From Pinus tabuliformis (Eukaryota; Streptophyta; Pinopsida; Pinales; Pinaceae), in assembly GCA_031772625.1 (NCBI GenBank), contig CM062818.1, positions 216,621,742-216,685,741 on the forward strand: a stretch of DNA of 64,000 nucleotides. Reading direction: 5' to 3'. The notes beneath the pieces were generated by a model that did not search any database, was not told where the DNA came from, and saw only the letters and a list, made by a program, of their open reading frames with translations. The position numbers and the translations under genes are program-made. The stretch's first letter is position 1; the number at the start of each line of letters is the position of its first letter. Shown here piece by piece: positions 21,227-33,142 of this stretch.

Positions 21227-21823
21227 TCAGACCTTCCTGAATTCCCAATTGCTCTTGCGCATAGTCCTTATAGGACTTCCTCTTCTTTCCACCTTCCCGA
21301 GTTTTTCCTCTACTGAATTAAAGTGCATGCTCATGATTTTCACCAGGGAACCACTAGAAAGCGTAGTCTCCAGTATGTCACAGAACCCCAACTTCGGAAT
21401 TTTTATGACACTTAACCTAGAGCCCAAGATGTTCTACTCCAATTCCCCTACCCGACTCAGCTTACCTGCCCAATTCTTGACCTCATTTAGACAACCAACA
21501 CTCTGCAAATCTAAACATAGCTTCCCCTCTCGACTACAAACACCTCTAGAGAGCACACTGAAGGCCAGCGCTTTGACCCAAAACCCGAAACAGATACTCA
21601 GTGACCCCAGCGTTAGCGGTTGGGCCTTCGCAGAGACCACCTCAGCAAGGATTAATTGTAATCCATGACAACATATCAAATCGTTACTCCATTTATAGAA
21701 GGTGTAGGTATGGGTTTTGATGAAATAATGAAGATTAGTACTCATGAAGCTGAGATCCCAATGTTCCACCTTAATTTCCCATATATCCACCATAATTTCC
21801 CATCTATTCTCCTCGTCCTTCAT
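21227..21823 (-). pseudogene. Degenerate unknown ORF, about 200 codons
   Basis: Two minus-strand frames, 21434-21823 and 21227-21427, lie in register and are separated by a single TAG, giving roughly 200 codons. The content (HTYTFYKWSNDLICCHGLQLILAEV, read in part; then KLGKVERRGSPIRTMRKSNWEFRKV) shows no family I know. Downstream on the minus strand a coiled-coil-like stretch (about 20960-21220) with several stops follows. It may belong to the same old minus-strand element as the RNase H relic next to it. Chance cannot be excluded. Confidence 0.3.
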
Positions 21824-22119
21824 CCTAACCCATGCCTTCCTCCCACGCGTAGCCTAAGCAGTTTGGAGAAGAGGGATTAAATGATTCTCATGCTCTCACA
21901 TTAACTTACTATCTCCTATGCTGGATTATCGGCCATTACAATAGGTTATATGTCATGCGGGCTAGGTTCTCACATCGTGATATCCCCCAAACCCAAGTGT
22001 AGTACCATCATGATGAATGCAACCATCTTGGTGCAATGAGCTGAGGCTATCAATTCCATGAGGCGCAAGGATGGGTTAAGTTGAATTAAGGGCGATGCAA
22101 TAAGGACCAAGGTGCGGAA

Positions 22120-22310
22120 GGTGGAATGAAATGGAGGGTGCCATAACTAAGTGGAGAGGAGGGGGAACGAAATGAACGAGAGGCTTAGTGGGAAGTGAAG
22201 TAGAAGGGTGGCAGGGGTTAGGGAGGGCAGGTGAAATAGGAGATGGGGGGTGGGGTTAAATAGGGAGTGAATGGAGAGAAGACGGGCAGGGTAAGGAGAG
22301 ATTATGTGTT
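22120..22310 (+). repeat. Purine-rich tract with a G-quadruplex motif
   Basis: About 190 bases are strongly biased to G and A on the plus strand. At 22206-22227 four G-runs (GGG, GGGG, GGG, GGG) are separated by loops of 5, 3 and 1 bases, which fits the usual quadruplex pattern. A further G-run pair follows near 22245-22256. Confidence 0.6.
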
Positions 22311-22399
22311 ACAATCCTTAAAATTCCCAATTTGTTATGCCCTTCTAAACTCGTGGTTGAGAGAAGAATGCCAACCTCAGGCCAATATTTGGATCCCAT

Positions 22400-22590
22400 G
22401 ACTAATATTAGGAATTCATATCTTTTCCGCTATCTCATTCACAATACTTCTTTCTGCATTCAACTGACAAGCCAAATTTTCTTGCTTAGCTGCTTCCTAG
22501 TTATTCTCTCATAGGATATGAAAGGATGACACTAAATAAAAGAAGGGAATCATACCTTGGGATCTCTAAATAATTTGATTTAGGCCTATC
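22400..22590 (-). pseudogene. RNase H relic, C-terminal piece
   Basis: The minus strand just left of the copia element gives FFYLVSSFHIL, then ENN and ANLACQLNAERSIVNEI-like residues. This resembles the C-terminal helix of a plant RNase H (usual form: HILREN..AD..AN). The matching N-terminal piece lies on the other side of the copia insertion at 28701-28930, so both come from one older minus-strand element. Confidence 0.5.
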
Positions 22591-22595
22591 TTTTT
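22591..22595. repeat. Target-site duplication (TTTTT), left copy, of the copia element
   Basis: Five T bases directly before the 5' LTR, repeated at 28696-28700 directly after the 3' LTR. Confidence 0.75.
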
Positions 22596-22780
22596 TGTTG
22601 ACACCTAATCTTCATGATTGGGAATTTTATGTAAATAAATAAATTGGGAAGGTGAACAGTCATCGGGAGATGAACTGAACAATCACTCCCTATTGTATAT
22701 AACAATGGGTTACCTATGGAATATACACGAATCAGTTTTTTTGAGTTTTCTGCCAAACTGGAGTTACTCCTGGCCTGACA
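22596..22780 (+). repeat. 5' LTR of the copia element
   Basis: Starts TGTTGACACC and ends TGGCCTGACA. It contains TATATAACA about 110 bases in, a plausible TATA region. It matches 28511-28695 at all but about five positions. Confidence 0.95.
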
Positions 22781-22793
22781 TGGTATCAGAGCC
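22781..22793 (+). promoter_or_regulatory. Primer binding site of the copia element
   Basis: TGGTATCAGAGCC begins at the first base after the 5' LTR and complements the 3' end of initiator methionine tRNA, the usual primer for plant copia elements. Confidence 0.95.
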
Positions 22794-24299
22794 AGTCCTA
22801 AAAATAGTCGTAACTCCCTTCATCTCTGCCACTGCCTCTGTCCTGAAATAGTCTGCCACTACCTCAGTGTCGAGTGCTACTCTGCCTCTATCGATGGCCT
22901 GGCATGCCCAGAGATGTGTTGGTGCATCATTTCGCTCTCACCCAATGCCCATGGTTGTTAACGTAACTGCCTTCACACAACGCTCTCACCGTTCTCTCAC
23001 CCAACGCTCTCATTGTTCTGAGGGATTCCATGTGCAGCAAAAACGCCATCGACAAGATTGGTCGGGCAACCAGGAGTTCCTCTTCTTAACTTTGATTTTC
23101 AATTTGGGTTCCTTCATTTCACAAGATTCACGTTCAATGGGCTTCTTCTTATGTTTGTCTGCAAATTCACGTTACTGTTAAACTTTCCTACATTGAGTCT
23201 TCCCTTAAAGTACTGATATTTGCTTCGGCCCCAAGAACTGAATGATGCCGACCTCTGGACTTCTTGGAAAATCCTCGTAACATTGAGATTCAGTCTCAAT
23301 CACATAGCCTTCGTCCAATCTCATAGATTTTCTGAGATTGTCATATTTGGTGAATCACATACTCTCGGAAGATATACTCTCTGGCATCTGCAGTTGAATG
23401 TTGTCTGATTGTGAACGCTGTCTGACATTTTCAATACCATTGAACGCTGCCTGACATGGTATCACAATCATTCTGTATTTATGTAAAACTCTTCACTGCC
23501 GTTAACCCTGAACGAATGCTTTAATGGTATTATGATTTTATTATGATATCGATTCGAGATACTTTCCCCAACTGAACTGCAAAGTCAGGAGGCTCTTGAT
23601 GATGTCGTGCACCTCACTCTGTTTATGTGAAGTTGTCAAGGCTAAACGTTTGCACAAGTCAAATTCCTACTAATTTCTGCATCATATTAATCCCATTGTG
23701 ATTATTTTCATATCTTATTATTTTGGTCAAGGTCTTTCAACTTTGAGATTAACGATTAAAAGGTTGGAATATGTGCGAAAGCGGCTCAGTATTGATAAGC
23801 ACATATGAGAGCGCATTGTTGGTTTTGATAAGCACAAATGAGAGGGCATTGTTAGATTTTATAAGGAGTTTGTGAAGAAGGGACTTGTCTGGCTTGTCTA
23901 CACATCGTTTGTTTCAGAGGATTATAGTTTTTGAGACTTGGAGATGTTGATGAAAGGGTTTAAAATCATCAGCCTTTGATTTGAATGCCTGTAGTATTGC
24001 GCAGTCTTGTTTAAAAATAAAATCATTCAAAGCATTTGTGGAGGTGAATAGTAGTATTGCATAGTTTTTTTTTTATCATTTGAATGGTAATGTTGCATTG
24101 AAGCATTAAAGTGATATGTAATATTGAAGTGATATGTACATAATATTTCAATGAAATGTTGATGCTTCTATCAAATATTAGAGGGATTTGAAAAAAAATA
24201 TAGTGCATAAGGCTGTAACGTAAGGAAGTTTTTTTTATCAGCAGAAGTTATTTATCAGCAGAAGTTTTTTTATCAGTAGAAGTATTTTTTTACAGAATG
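22794..24299 (+). other. Long copia leader with internal repeats
   Basis: About 1.5 kb separates the primer site from gag, long for a copia element. It contains a 15-base copy of the LTR-PBS junction (CCTGACATGGTATCA at 23450, matching 22774) and paired copies of TTGATAAGCACA(A/T)ATGAGAG near 23800-23855. Just before gag are three copies of TTATCAGCAGAAGT (24235-24284). The short frames in it (for example 22867-23181) resemble nothing known. Confidence 0.6.
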
Positions 24300-25105
24300 C
24301 ATTCAATCATCTCTATGGTAGGAAGAGTTCTCACTGGCAAGGAGAACTATCCTGAATGGTCCCGAATGATAAAACACAACCTCATCTTCAATGAGTTGTG
24401 GAAATGAGTGTGTGTCGGAGAAGGAGACAATGACCCAATGCAGCCTACATCAGACAAAGAGCTCGTCATTTGGGAAAACAAGAACAACAAAGCCTATGCA
24501 CCAATGACAGCATCTGTAAATGAAGAAGTAAGTTGTCATATTTCATCATATTCAACTGCCTTTGAAGCTTTACAAAAGCTGAAAGAACTCTATGACTCAC
24601 ATTCTGCACTTGAAGTTGTTCAGCTCATGACTAAACTCTTCACTCTTGAACTGAAAAATAATGATCCTCTTGCTCTTGCATCTGAACTAAAGTCTATAAT
24701 GCATGATATTAAATCCACTAAGGTTGAGCTGGATATCCCTCTTATTGCTTTTCTCAAGGCACTCTATCCTACCTACTCCAATTATCTTGAGTCTTTACAA
24801 GCAAATGGAAATCTTAAAGATATAACCTTTGACTCTCTTGTGAAAAAGTTTGCTGAAAGAGAGAAAGCCTTTGGAAAGAAGACAACTCCTGAATCTTCTG
24901 AAGACACTGTGTGCCTTGCTCATAAAGAAAAGCATCCTGCTCAAGATTCTACAAGAGGAAGAGGTGGACAAAGAGGAAGAGGAAGATACTTCAGAGGCAG
25001 GGGGGCAGACATTCTCAAGGAGAAAAAGTAGATCTGCATTGCATTCGCTGCAAACAAAATGGATCACATGATGCTTCTACATGCAAGCTACCATGGGACA
25101 AAATT
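24300..25105 (+). pseudogene. copia gag with zinc knuckle
   Basis: Copia Gag forms the virus-like particle. The sequence begins near 24300 with residues giving LTGKENYPEWSRMIKHNL, then AFEALQKLKELYDSHSALEVVQLMTKLF and SLQANGNLKDITFDSLVKKFAERE, typical of the UBN2-type gag domain. An RG-rich stretch near 24950-25000 leads to a CCHC knuckle (CIRCKQNGSHDASTC) at about 25035-25085. The region is broken. Confidence 0.85.
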
Positions 25106-25199
25106 GAGCAGAAAAGAAACCAGCAGAAAGGTAAAACCGATGATACAGACAAAGGTAAAGCACTTGAATCCGCTCACTATATTGAGGCACAATGTAACA

Positions 25200-28100
25200 T
25201 TGGAGTAAATGAAGATTTGTTTAATGCTTCACTTGCTTCTTCGAAAAATTATTGGTTGCTTGATTCAGGAGCAACCTATCATATGACTCATAGGAAAGAT
25301 TTTTTGAAGATTTCACTGACAATGTTGATGGAGCAGTATACTTTGCAGATCAGTCAAAAATCAAGCCATGAGGGCTTGGCACAATCAGGCTTAAACTGCC
25401 TGGTCTTCTAGACTTTCTTCTGGATCATGTTCTATATCTCCCACAGCTCAAGAGAAACTTGCTGTCCTTGGTTCACATCCGCCAGCAAGGTCACTCCATT
25501 TATATGTTTGATGGCAAGCTTGAGGTAAGAAAAGCATCTGACCACTCACTTGTCATGAGGGGAATAGAAGAAGAAAGACTTCTCAAACTGCAAGGAACCT
25601 CTGCTCATGCACAACATTTCTCATATATTTCTCATCATGAAGAAGGTACACTTCCATCAAGTTTATTATGGCATGTTAGACTTGGACATTTAAACTATGA
25701 CAGTCTCCGCTTATTGAAGAAAAATGGTGTTGCTGGTTTGCCTACAATTCCTAGGAAACATAAGCAATGTGATGCTTGCATTCTAGGAAAGCATAGCAAA
25801 CAGTCTTTTCATGATTCACATTCAAGAGCACATAGGAAGCTTGAACTCATTCATTCAGATTTATGTGGTCCAATGCCTGTTCCTTCTGCAAATGGAAATA
25901 AGTATATCATGACTTTTATTGATGATTACACCAGAATGTGTTGGGTTTATTTATTGAAGAACAAATCTGATGCTTTTCAAACATTCAAGAATTTTCATAA
26001 ATGGATTAAAAATGATGCACAAACTCATATTGGGTCTATTCGCACTGATAATAGAAAAGAATATACATCAAATGAATTTGAAAACTATCTTCGCCAACAT
26101 GGGATCAAAAATCAAACAATTGTGCCTTATAATCCCCAACAGAATGGTGTAGCAGAAAGAATGAATAGAACAATCTTGAATATGGTACGATCCATGCTTT
26201 TCTTCAAAAATGTAAAGATAATGTTTTGGGCTGATGCTGTTCTATGTGCTGCATATATAAAGAATAGATGTCCATCAAATGCTATAAGAAACAAGACTTC
26301 TTATGAATTGTGGTATGGACATGTTCCTTCGGTAAAACATCTCAGGATCTTTGGTTCCACCTGTTATGCTTTGATACCAAAGGTACATAGAAAAAAACTT
26401 GGTGCTAGAAGTCGTAAGTGTATCTTCCTGGGGTATTCAAACACCTCTAAAGCATACCGCCTCTATGATGAAGTAAATAAAAAGTTTGTTGTATCTAGAG
26501 ATGTCATTTTTCTTGAATCATCCAAATCTGATAATGTTGTTGAGCGGCAACTTGATCGCTTGGATAGATTCGCAAAAATGAAATCATTTCAAGAATTTGA
26601 TAATCGGATTCCACATCTTGAAGGGGGGATTCCTATACTAGATCAACATGTGGAATCTTCTTCTGAAGAACAATCTCCCCGGCATGAAACTCCAACAACG
26701 GATGATGCTTTAAGTGATGTAATTGATAGAATTGGGAGACTCAATCTTGATTCAGTCCCAACTCAATCAGCAGAGCAGCCTGGACCATCTCAGAAAGGTC
26801 CCCCAAAGTGGCTGACAAAGACACTTGAAAGTGTTCATCCTGATGAAATTGGAAAAACAGGAACCAGAAATTCAAACCGACAAAATGGAGGTGATGTAGA
26901 TGACTCTAATTCACCTGTTGATATGGATGTTACTTATGATTGTGAATTGAACTTGTCTACAGATTCTGAACCAACTTCCTTCAAAGAAGCTGCTTCTCAT
27001 GATGAATGGAAAGAAGCGATGCAAAAGGAGTATGATGCTCTCATAAAGAATGGCACTTGGAAGCTGGTTGATCCTCCATTTGGAACCAAACCAATTGGCT
27101 GCAAGTGGGTCTACAAGAACAAGTACAAAGCTGATGGCTCACTTGACAAGCACAAAGCTAGGATTGTGGCAAAAGGTTTTGCACAGAAGGAAGGGGTCGA
27201 TTATGAGGAAACTTTTTCCCCCACAGCAAAATGGGCCACCATCCGGACACTATTTGCACTAGCAGCTCAGAACGGTTGGAAAGTCCATCAAATGGATGTA
27301 AAAACTGCATTCTTGAATGGAGATCTAAAAGAGAATGTTTTTATGTCCCAGCCTGAAGGATTTGCTGTGAAAGGACATGAACATAAAGTATGCAAACTTG
27401 TGAAGTCCTTGTATGGCCTCAAACAAGCGAGCCTGGTATGAAAACCTAACTGAGCATCTTCTGAAACTCAACCTCAATCATTTTGATCTTGATGATGCAA
27501 CTTTGTTTGTCAAGAAAGTTGGCAAAACAGTTGTGTATCTTGTGGTATATGTAGATGATCTTTTAATGACAGGGAACAATGAAAACTACATTGCATCCAT
27601 AAAGAAGGAATTGGGGAAAAGTTTTGAAATGACTGATTTGGGCTATGTTCATTACTATCTTGGCATTGAATTAACCCAACATCCAAAAGGCATATTTCTT
27701 TCTCAAAAGAAATACATTGGAGATTTGTTAAACATATTTGGCATGACAGAATGCAATCCTCTTTCTACTCCAATGGAACAAAACTTAAAGCTCACATCTA
27801 TTGAAGGAAAGGAATTTGAGGATGCAACAAAGTATAGACAACTTATAGGAAGTCTCATCTACCTCACTACTACTCGACCAGACATTTCATTTACTGTTGG
27901 AATCCTCTCCAGGTTCATGCAAAAGCCTTGTGAGGGACATTGGTCTGCTGCAAAAAGAGTTCTAAGGTACTTTAAGGGAACTCAAGACCTTGGAATCAAG
28001 TATACACAGGTGGACGACTTCAACTTGATTGGATACTCTGATTCAGACTTCGATGGAGACAAAGAAATTGGGGTATCTACTCCAGGATATGCTATGAGTC

Positions 28101-28459
28101 TTGGATCAGGAGCTGTCTCCTGGAGATCACACAAACAATCAGTTCCAACAGATTCCACAACAGAAGCAGAATACGTGGCAGCAGCTGAAGCAACGGAAGA
28201 AATTGTGTGGCTCAGGAAAATTCTTGAAGATTTGCAGGTAAAACAAGTACAATCAACTCCACTCATGATTGATAATACCTCTGCAATAAAGTTGGCCAAG
28301 AACCCAAAGTTCCATGATCGAACAAAGCATATCAATACTAAATATCATCTGATTCGACATCATGTTGAGGCCAAAACAATCCATCTCCGTCATTGTTCCA
28401 CAAATGAGCAAATTGCAGACATCTTCACCAAAGCACTTGGAAGGGAAAAGCTTGAATGA
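25200..28459 (+). pseudogene. copia pol: protease, integrase, RT, RNase H
   Basis: Copia order is clear. Protease: WLLDSGATYHMT at about 25250. GAG-pre-integrase zinc region: LLWHVRLGHL, then CDACILGKHSKQSF, 25660-25815. Integrase core: HSDLCGPM, IRTDNRKEY, NGVAERMNRT, 25850-26180. RT: KWVYKNKYKADG, VDYEETFSP, HQMDVKTAFLNGDL, YVDDLLMTGN, 26960-27580. RNase H: YSDSDFDGD, STTEAEYVAAAEA, NPKFHDRTKHI, 28030-28360. The frames 25459-27441 and 27413-28459 cover most of it. The gene is broken in a few places, in line with the modest LTR divergence. Confidence 0.92.
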
Positions 28460-28497
28460 TTCAGAATGATGCTTGGACTCACCAACATCCCTTCAGA

Positions 28498-28510
28498 TTA
28501 AGGGGGGGAA
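28498..28510 (+). promoter_or_regulatory. Polypurine tract of the copia element
   Basis: TTAAGGGGGGGAA stands directly before the 3' LTR and would prime plus-strand DNA synthesis. Confidence 0.9.
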
Positions 28511-28695
28511 TGTTGACACCTAATCTTCATGATTGGGAATTTTATGTAAATAAATAAATTGGGAAGGTGAACAGTCATCGGGAGATGAACTGAACAATCA
28601 CTCCCTATTGTATATAACAATGGGTTAACTATGCAATATACACGAATCAGTTTTTCTGAGCTTTCTGCCAAACTGGAGTTACTCCTGGCGTGACA
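28511..28695 (+). repeat. 3' LTR of the copia element
   Basis: Starts TGTTGACACC and ends TGGCGTGACA, with the same length as the 5' LTR and the first 118 bases identical to it. Confidence 0.95.
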
Positions 28696-28700
28696 TTTTT

Positions 28701-28930
28701 TGTTGATGAATTGCATTTCATATGTTTTATGATCAACATTGAGTCCCCTAAGACTTGGATCTTTCTGATGCCATTTTCTTGAGCCAATGATAGGCGTAGA
28801 AACATACCATAAGCGTCAACTTTATTGTTTGTCTTCCTATCCATGCCCAAAGCATATCTGTCTTCAATGTTTCCTTCAGGATTAATGAGAATCCCTCCCC
28901 CTATTTCCACCCCATTGAATTCCCAATGTT
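28701..28930 (-). pseudogene. RNase H relic, N-terminal piece, cut by the copia element
   Basis: The minus strand reads GGGILINPEGNIEDRYALG, then NNKVDAYGMFLRLSLAQENGI and VLGDSMLIIKHM. These correspond to the first strands, the second acidic helix and the GDS motif of a plant RNase H of the kind found at the end of L1-type LINE ORF2. The C-terminal piece is at 22400-22590. Upstream parts (above 28930) are not recognisable. Confidence 0.65.
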
Positions 28931-30169
28931 AAACTAGGAATTAGTGGGATAAATTTTTGGTCAAAGACAAACTAATAGGCAGCCAAAGCAAAACTTAATG
29001 CATAATACCATGTGCAAAACTTAGTGCGTAATACAATGTGTGCCCAAATATAACAATGATATTTGATGATTGTAAAAATATATAATTTTATCTGAACAAG
29101 AGTAAGACAACTAGCAAATCCATTCCAAACACTAAAACTCTAGAGGTAGGAATTGGTGATGAAACTTGAAATCATTTTAATAATTGATATAAGAGATATT
29201 GATTTTTTATAAAATTTCAAAAAAATTGTCTTCCATTTATCATAAATTATTTAAAATAACATCATTTCTGTGAAGAAAAGAATCAATATAAATAATAATA
29301 ATTATTCCTCATTATAAAATAACTCAATCATGAAAATTTTTACCACTTTCAAAATCAATAAATGATAGTTGGAATAATAATATTTTCTTCAAAGTTACAT
29401 GCCTAGGAAGCTCTCCACTTAACTTTGTAGTAGTGAAAATTAGGTGGCATTTCCACCCCTTCATGTTTTCTACTCTAATGCCACCTTTAATTATAGCAGC
29501 ATTTTGACAATATCAGCTAGCTTTCACGGCTGGCCAATTGATCCTTTGTCTTCATGTACTAATGATGGCATGAGTTCTAGCCGTTCATGCCTAACGTCCC
29601 CACTAATAACATTCTTTGTATCGTTGACCGCTGGTCTGTTTGAACTTCAATGAGTAGCACCATCGTCACAATATCCGTCAGCACTAGTGAAGAACTGGAC
29701 GGGAAAGATAGACCAAAACATAGAATGACTGTGATTGTTCCACGTCACAATATCCCGCCTTTTTTTATCTTAGCAACATTCTTGCAAATTAAGTTAGGAA
29801 TTTCAAAACTCAACTCCTGGTGAAATTTGACAGGTTTGACAACTCCACTGCCCGTTTTCATAGCAGATTGTTTACAAGACAACTGAAATAATAACACAGA
29901 CAAACAATTGACTTTTAAATTGTTTTCGGAGATTTCTTGAGGCCTATTTAGCGCAGGATCTCGTGGGCTCAGTACAAATAAAATAAGAAGAGAAATAAAC
30001 CGTGAACAAGCGGGAAAATAATTCCAAAACATTAACCAACAAGAAAACGGAAAATGTTCAGTTCTTTCCAATTCTACTCATTCCGAATATTAATAGCTCA
30101 CTGTACGTCTTCCAAAATGAAATGCCCAACTCCAGCAATAACAGATACTTCTTACATAACTCCATCAAA
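28931..30169. other. AT-rich non-coding stretch
   Basis: I see no supported gene. Frames at 29444-29653 (plus) and 29745-30071 (minus) are short and resemble nothing known. Base composition is slightly less AT-rich at 29420-30060 than on either side, so an unrecognised old element is possible. Confidence 0.45.
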
Positions 30170-32560
30170 TAAAATCTAAGCAAACTCACCATTTCAAACA
30201 TGAGATGCAAGACAATTCAAATAGTTGAAAGAATGATGGAACCTACAAATGAAAACTTGAGTCTCAACAGGAACATTCGGTTGATATAATAACTGTGAAG
30301 CTCTGTGGTGGTCATGAAAATAGTTTGCTCTGCGTCACACTTGGTTAGTACAAGACCAGTATTCCATGTGACTCGTTGACTGCTTCAGAGTCCGAATGTG
30401 TGAATTGTTTAGTACCTTGCCGCCCTTCACACTATTCGAGCCTCTGCCACATTTCATGTGTCCCAAAGGTGCGTTGAGTGAATATTTGCACAAGATGTTA
30501 ACGAAATGGAGTCACTGTCCTTAGCTGAGGTTAGAATGTAAACTTGAAAATGTCAACGAAATGGAGTCACTGTTCTTAGCTGAGTTTAGAGTGTAAATTT
30601 GAAAACATACTTAGGTCAATTATTTAGAATGAATCGAAGACGGCGTTTTTTATTGATTTTGTTCCTTTGCATTTTTTATTTTTCTAAAAATCAAATATTA
30701 AATTTAACAACTTTCATTGCAATGGAATATCAAATTCACCAACTTTCAGTAAAATTGAATTTAAGCAAAGTTGAGAAAACTGAAATAATTTGTTAATTAA
30801 TTGCTAATTTTTTTTGGGTATCTCATTGTGCGGTCCTTAATTTGTATAAGAAAAATATATTAATTCTTGTTATAAACAAGTGCTGTATTGCAGCTTTTCT
30901 TATTATAAACAAGCGCTGTATTACAGCTTAGTCTATATTTGAAAGGTAAAAAAAAGTTCATAATCAAACTTAATATTACTAAATATAGTTTGTTATATCA
31001 TAATTAGTTACTTATAATGAGTCCCGAGGATGAGTTTTGTTAAGACAACAGAAAATTAAGACTCTGAATATCCGAATCCTGAATCACAAAAACCACATCA
31101 CAGAAATGAATGAGTCGGCTTCTCTCTTTTGTAAATCAGTCTTGAGGATGAGTGTTGTTCTAGACTCGAAACATAGACAACAAAAAATGAAGACTTTGGA
31201 ATATCCGAATTCTGAATCACAAAATCCACACCACAAAAATCTACAAACCACCATATTCATAATCACTTTAAAGCAAAAGAAAATTAAAACTTTAAAAATA
31301 ATGTTCATATAAATAATTATTAATGGTAATTATAATTAAGTACTAACACCAGATTTACTCATATCATCAAACGATTTCAAATATGAGATGGAAGGCAATC
31401 CAAATCGTTACAAGAATGATGGAGTTTACAAATTGCATTGGAATAATAGAAATGATATGTTTATAATGAATTGATGAGTTGTATTTTCTTAGTTATTGTT
31501 GAGTTTATTTATGATGAGTTGTGTCTTCCAAGTTTGTGTAGGTGATCTAATTATTTAAATCTAAATTATCCTCAAAATTATTTATATATATTATAAATAT
31601 ATATATATATTAATTGTACAAACAATTTAATCAATAAAATTTGATTTCATTTTATGCATATCTGTGATTTTCTAATAGATGCAAGTTAAGAACTTTCTCA
31701 ATTGATATAAAGGAGTGTGAGTTGTTTCTCGATTGATATAAAGGAGTGTGAGAATCTCTGGTGGTCAGGATAATATTGTGCTCTGTCTCACACTTGGTTA
31801 GTACAAGAGTAATAATCCATGTGACTCGCTCACCCTTCACACTTTTCGTGCTTCTGCCACCACTCATGTGTCAACTTTATCACACAAGGTGCATTGAGTG
31901 AACGCTTGCACAAGATGTTAACAAAACGCAATCACTGTCCCGAGCTTTTTCGTGCTTCTGCTACCTTTCGTGTGTCAACTTTATCACAAAAGGTGCATTG
32001 AGTGAACGCAATCACTGTCCCGAGCTGTGTTTAGAAAGTAGATTTGACAACTTACAGATATCAATTACTTAGAAGGAATGAAAGAGAGGTTTTTGACGGA
32101 TTTAGTTTTTTTTTTTTTTTTTATTAAAATATTAAATTCAGCAATTTTCGTTATAATGAAATTCAAGCTAAGATATCAGAGAAAGTGCCAAGTAGTTTGT
32201 TAATTAATTAATCCTTATTATAATTTGCATTGTAGTTAGTGCTATATGGTAGCTTTGTCTATCCTAAAACGTTTAAAATTCAAATCAAACATAATATCAG
32301 TGAATATATTTTGTCAAAAGAATTAATTATTTTAAAGAAAATTTAATTGTTTATCTTTTCAGCAAAAGGAAATTTAAATCTTTCAAATCTAAATTTATAT
32401 TTTTTTTTAAATTTAAATTTATATAAATAGTTATTAATTGTAATTTTAAATTAGGTGTTCACCTTATCATAAATTTTTCAAATCTAAATTTATATAAATA
32501 GTTACCCATTATAATTTTAAATTAGATATTCATATTATCATAGTTATTATAATAATTAGA
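30170..32560. repeat. Tandem duplication, unit about 1.2 kb, two diverged copies
   Basis: Copy 1 (about 30170-31350) and copy 2 (about 31350-32560) share ordered blocks: GAATGATGGA; TCACACTTGGTTAGTACAAGA; CATGTGACTCG; GTGCGTTGAGTGAA or GTGCATTGAGTGAA; GCACAAGATGTTAACGAAA or its CAAAA variant; TTTGTTAATTAATT; and a GCTGTATTACAGC-like block. Copy 2 carries about 270 extra bases near 31450-31710. Smaller repeats lie inside: about 115 bases twice at 31021-31250, ATTGATATAAAGGAGTGTGAG twice at 31711-31751, and a 60-70-base block twice at 31830-32020. No coding content is evident. Confidence 0.7.
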
Positions 32561-33140
32561 TATATTCATATTATTCCATGTTAACTATTAGTACATCCAC
32601 ATCAAATAAAAAGTGGGGAAATGCTAATAGGCATCAATTTACACAAAGAATAAAAACACCAAGTAACTAAATTATGATTTTATTATTATTATTATAGATA
32701 AAAATAATTAATATCTACATTAATCACATATACATTTAAAAAAATATGCTATGAGGTTTTTACACATGCACATTCAGCTTTTTTATGTGCCGCCATGGCT
32801 TATCAATAGCACATGCACAAAAATTTATACCTTTTTTCATATGATATTTGTTCATATGTCATTTTTAACTTATGAATTTAATTAAAAGGACTAAAAATGC
32901 ATAATTACTTTGCAAATAAATCTTAGCCTTTGATTTGAGCATTCTATTAAGTGTATTCTACTCAAACATTCTACTGAGGTTGAGTCATTGTCATCTAAGT
33001 AAAAATTATCAAATAATTGAGTTAAGTTTTTGAAAACCCTATTCCAATATATACATGGCTATCGACATAATTAATATGAAACAACTACATACAGAGTGTA
33101 ATATTCACAATGTTTTCAAAAAATCCTTCACGAGGTAAAA
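32561..33140. other. AT-rich non-coding stretch
   Basis: Nothing recognisable on either strand. Confidence 0.5.
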
Positions 33141-33142
33141 AA

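Larger units (their letters stand above)
22596..28695 (+). mobile_element. Ty1/copia fossil with two 185-bp LTRs
   Basis: A structurally complete element of 6.1 kb: LTRs at 22596-22780 and 28511-28695, an initiator-methionine-type primer site, a 1.5-kb leader, gag, protease, integrase, RT and RNase H in copia order, a polypurine tract, and a 5-base TSD. The LTRs differ at about 5 of 185 positions (2.7%). At conifer-like substitution rates that would mean a few million years, depending on the rate assumed. The coding part is broken in a handful of places, with one frame of 660 residues still open. The LTRs are short for copia; I do not assign a lineage. Confidence 0.95.

Noticed and set aside
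30170-32560. Two copies as tandem host genes
   Set aside because: No reading frame is conserved between the copies and stops are frequent in all frames.
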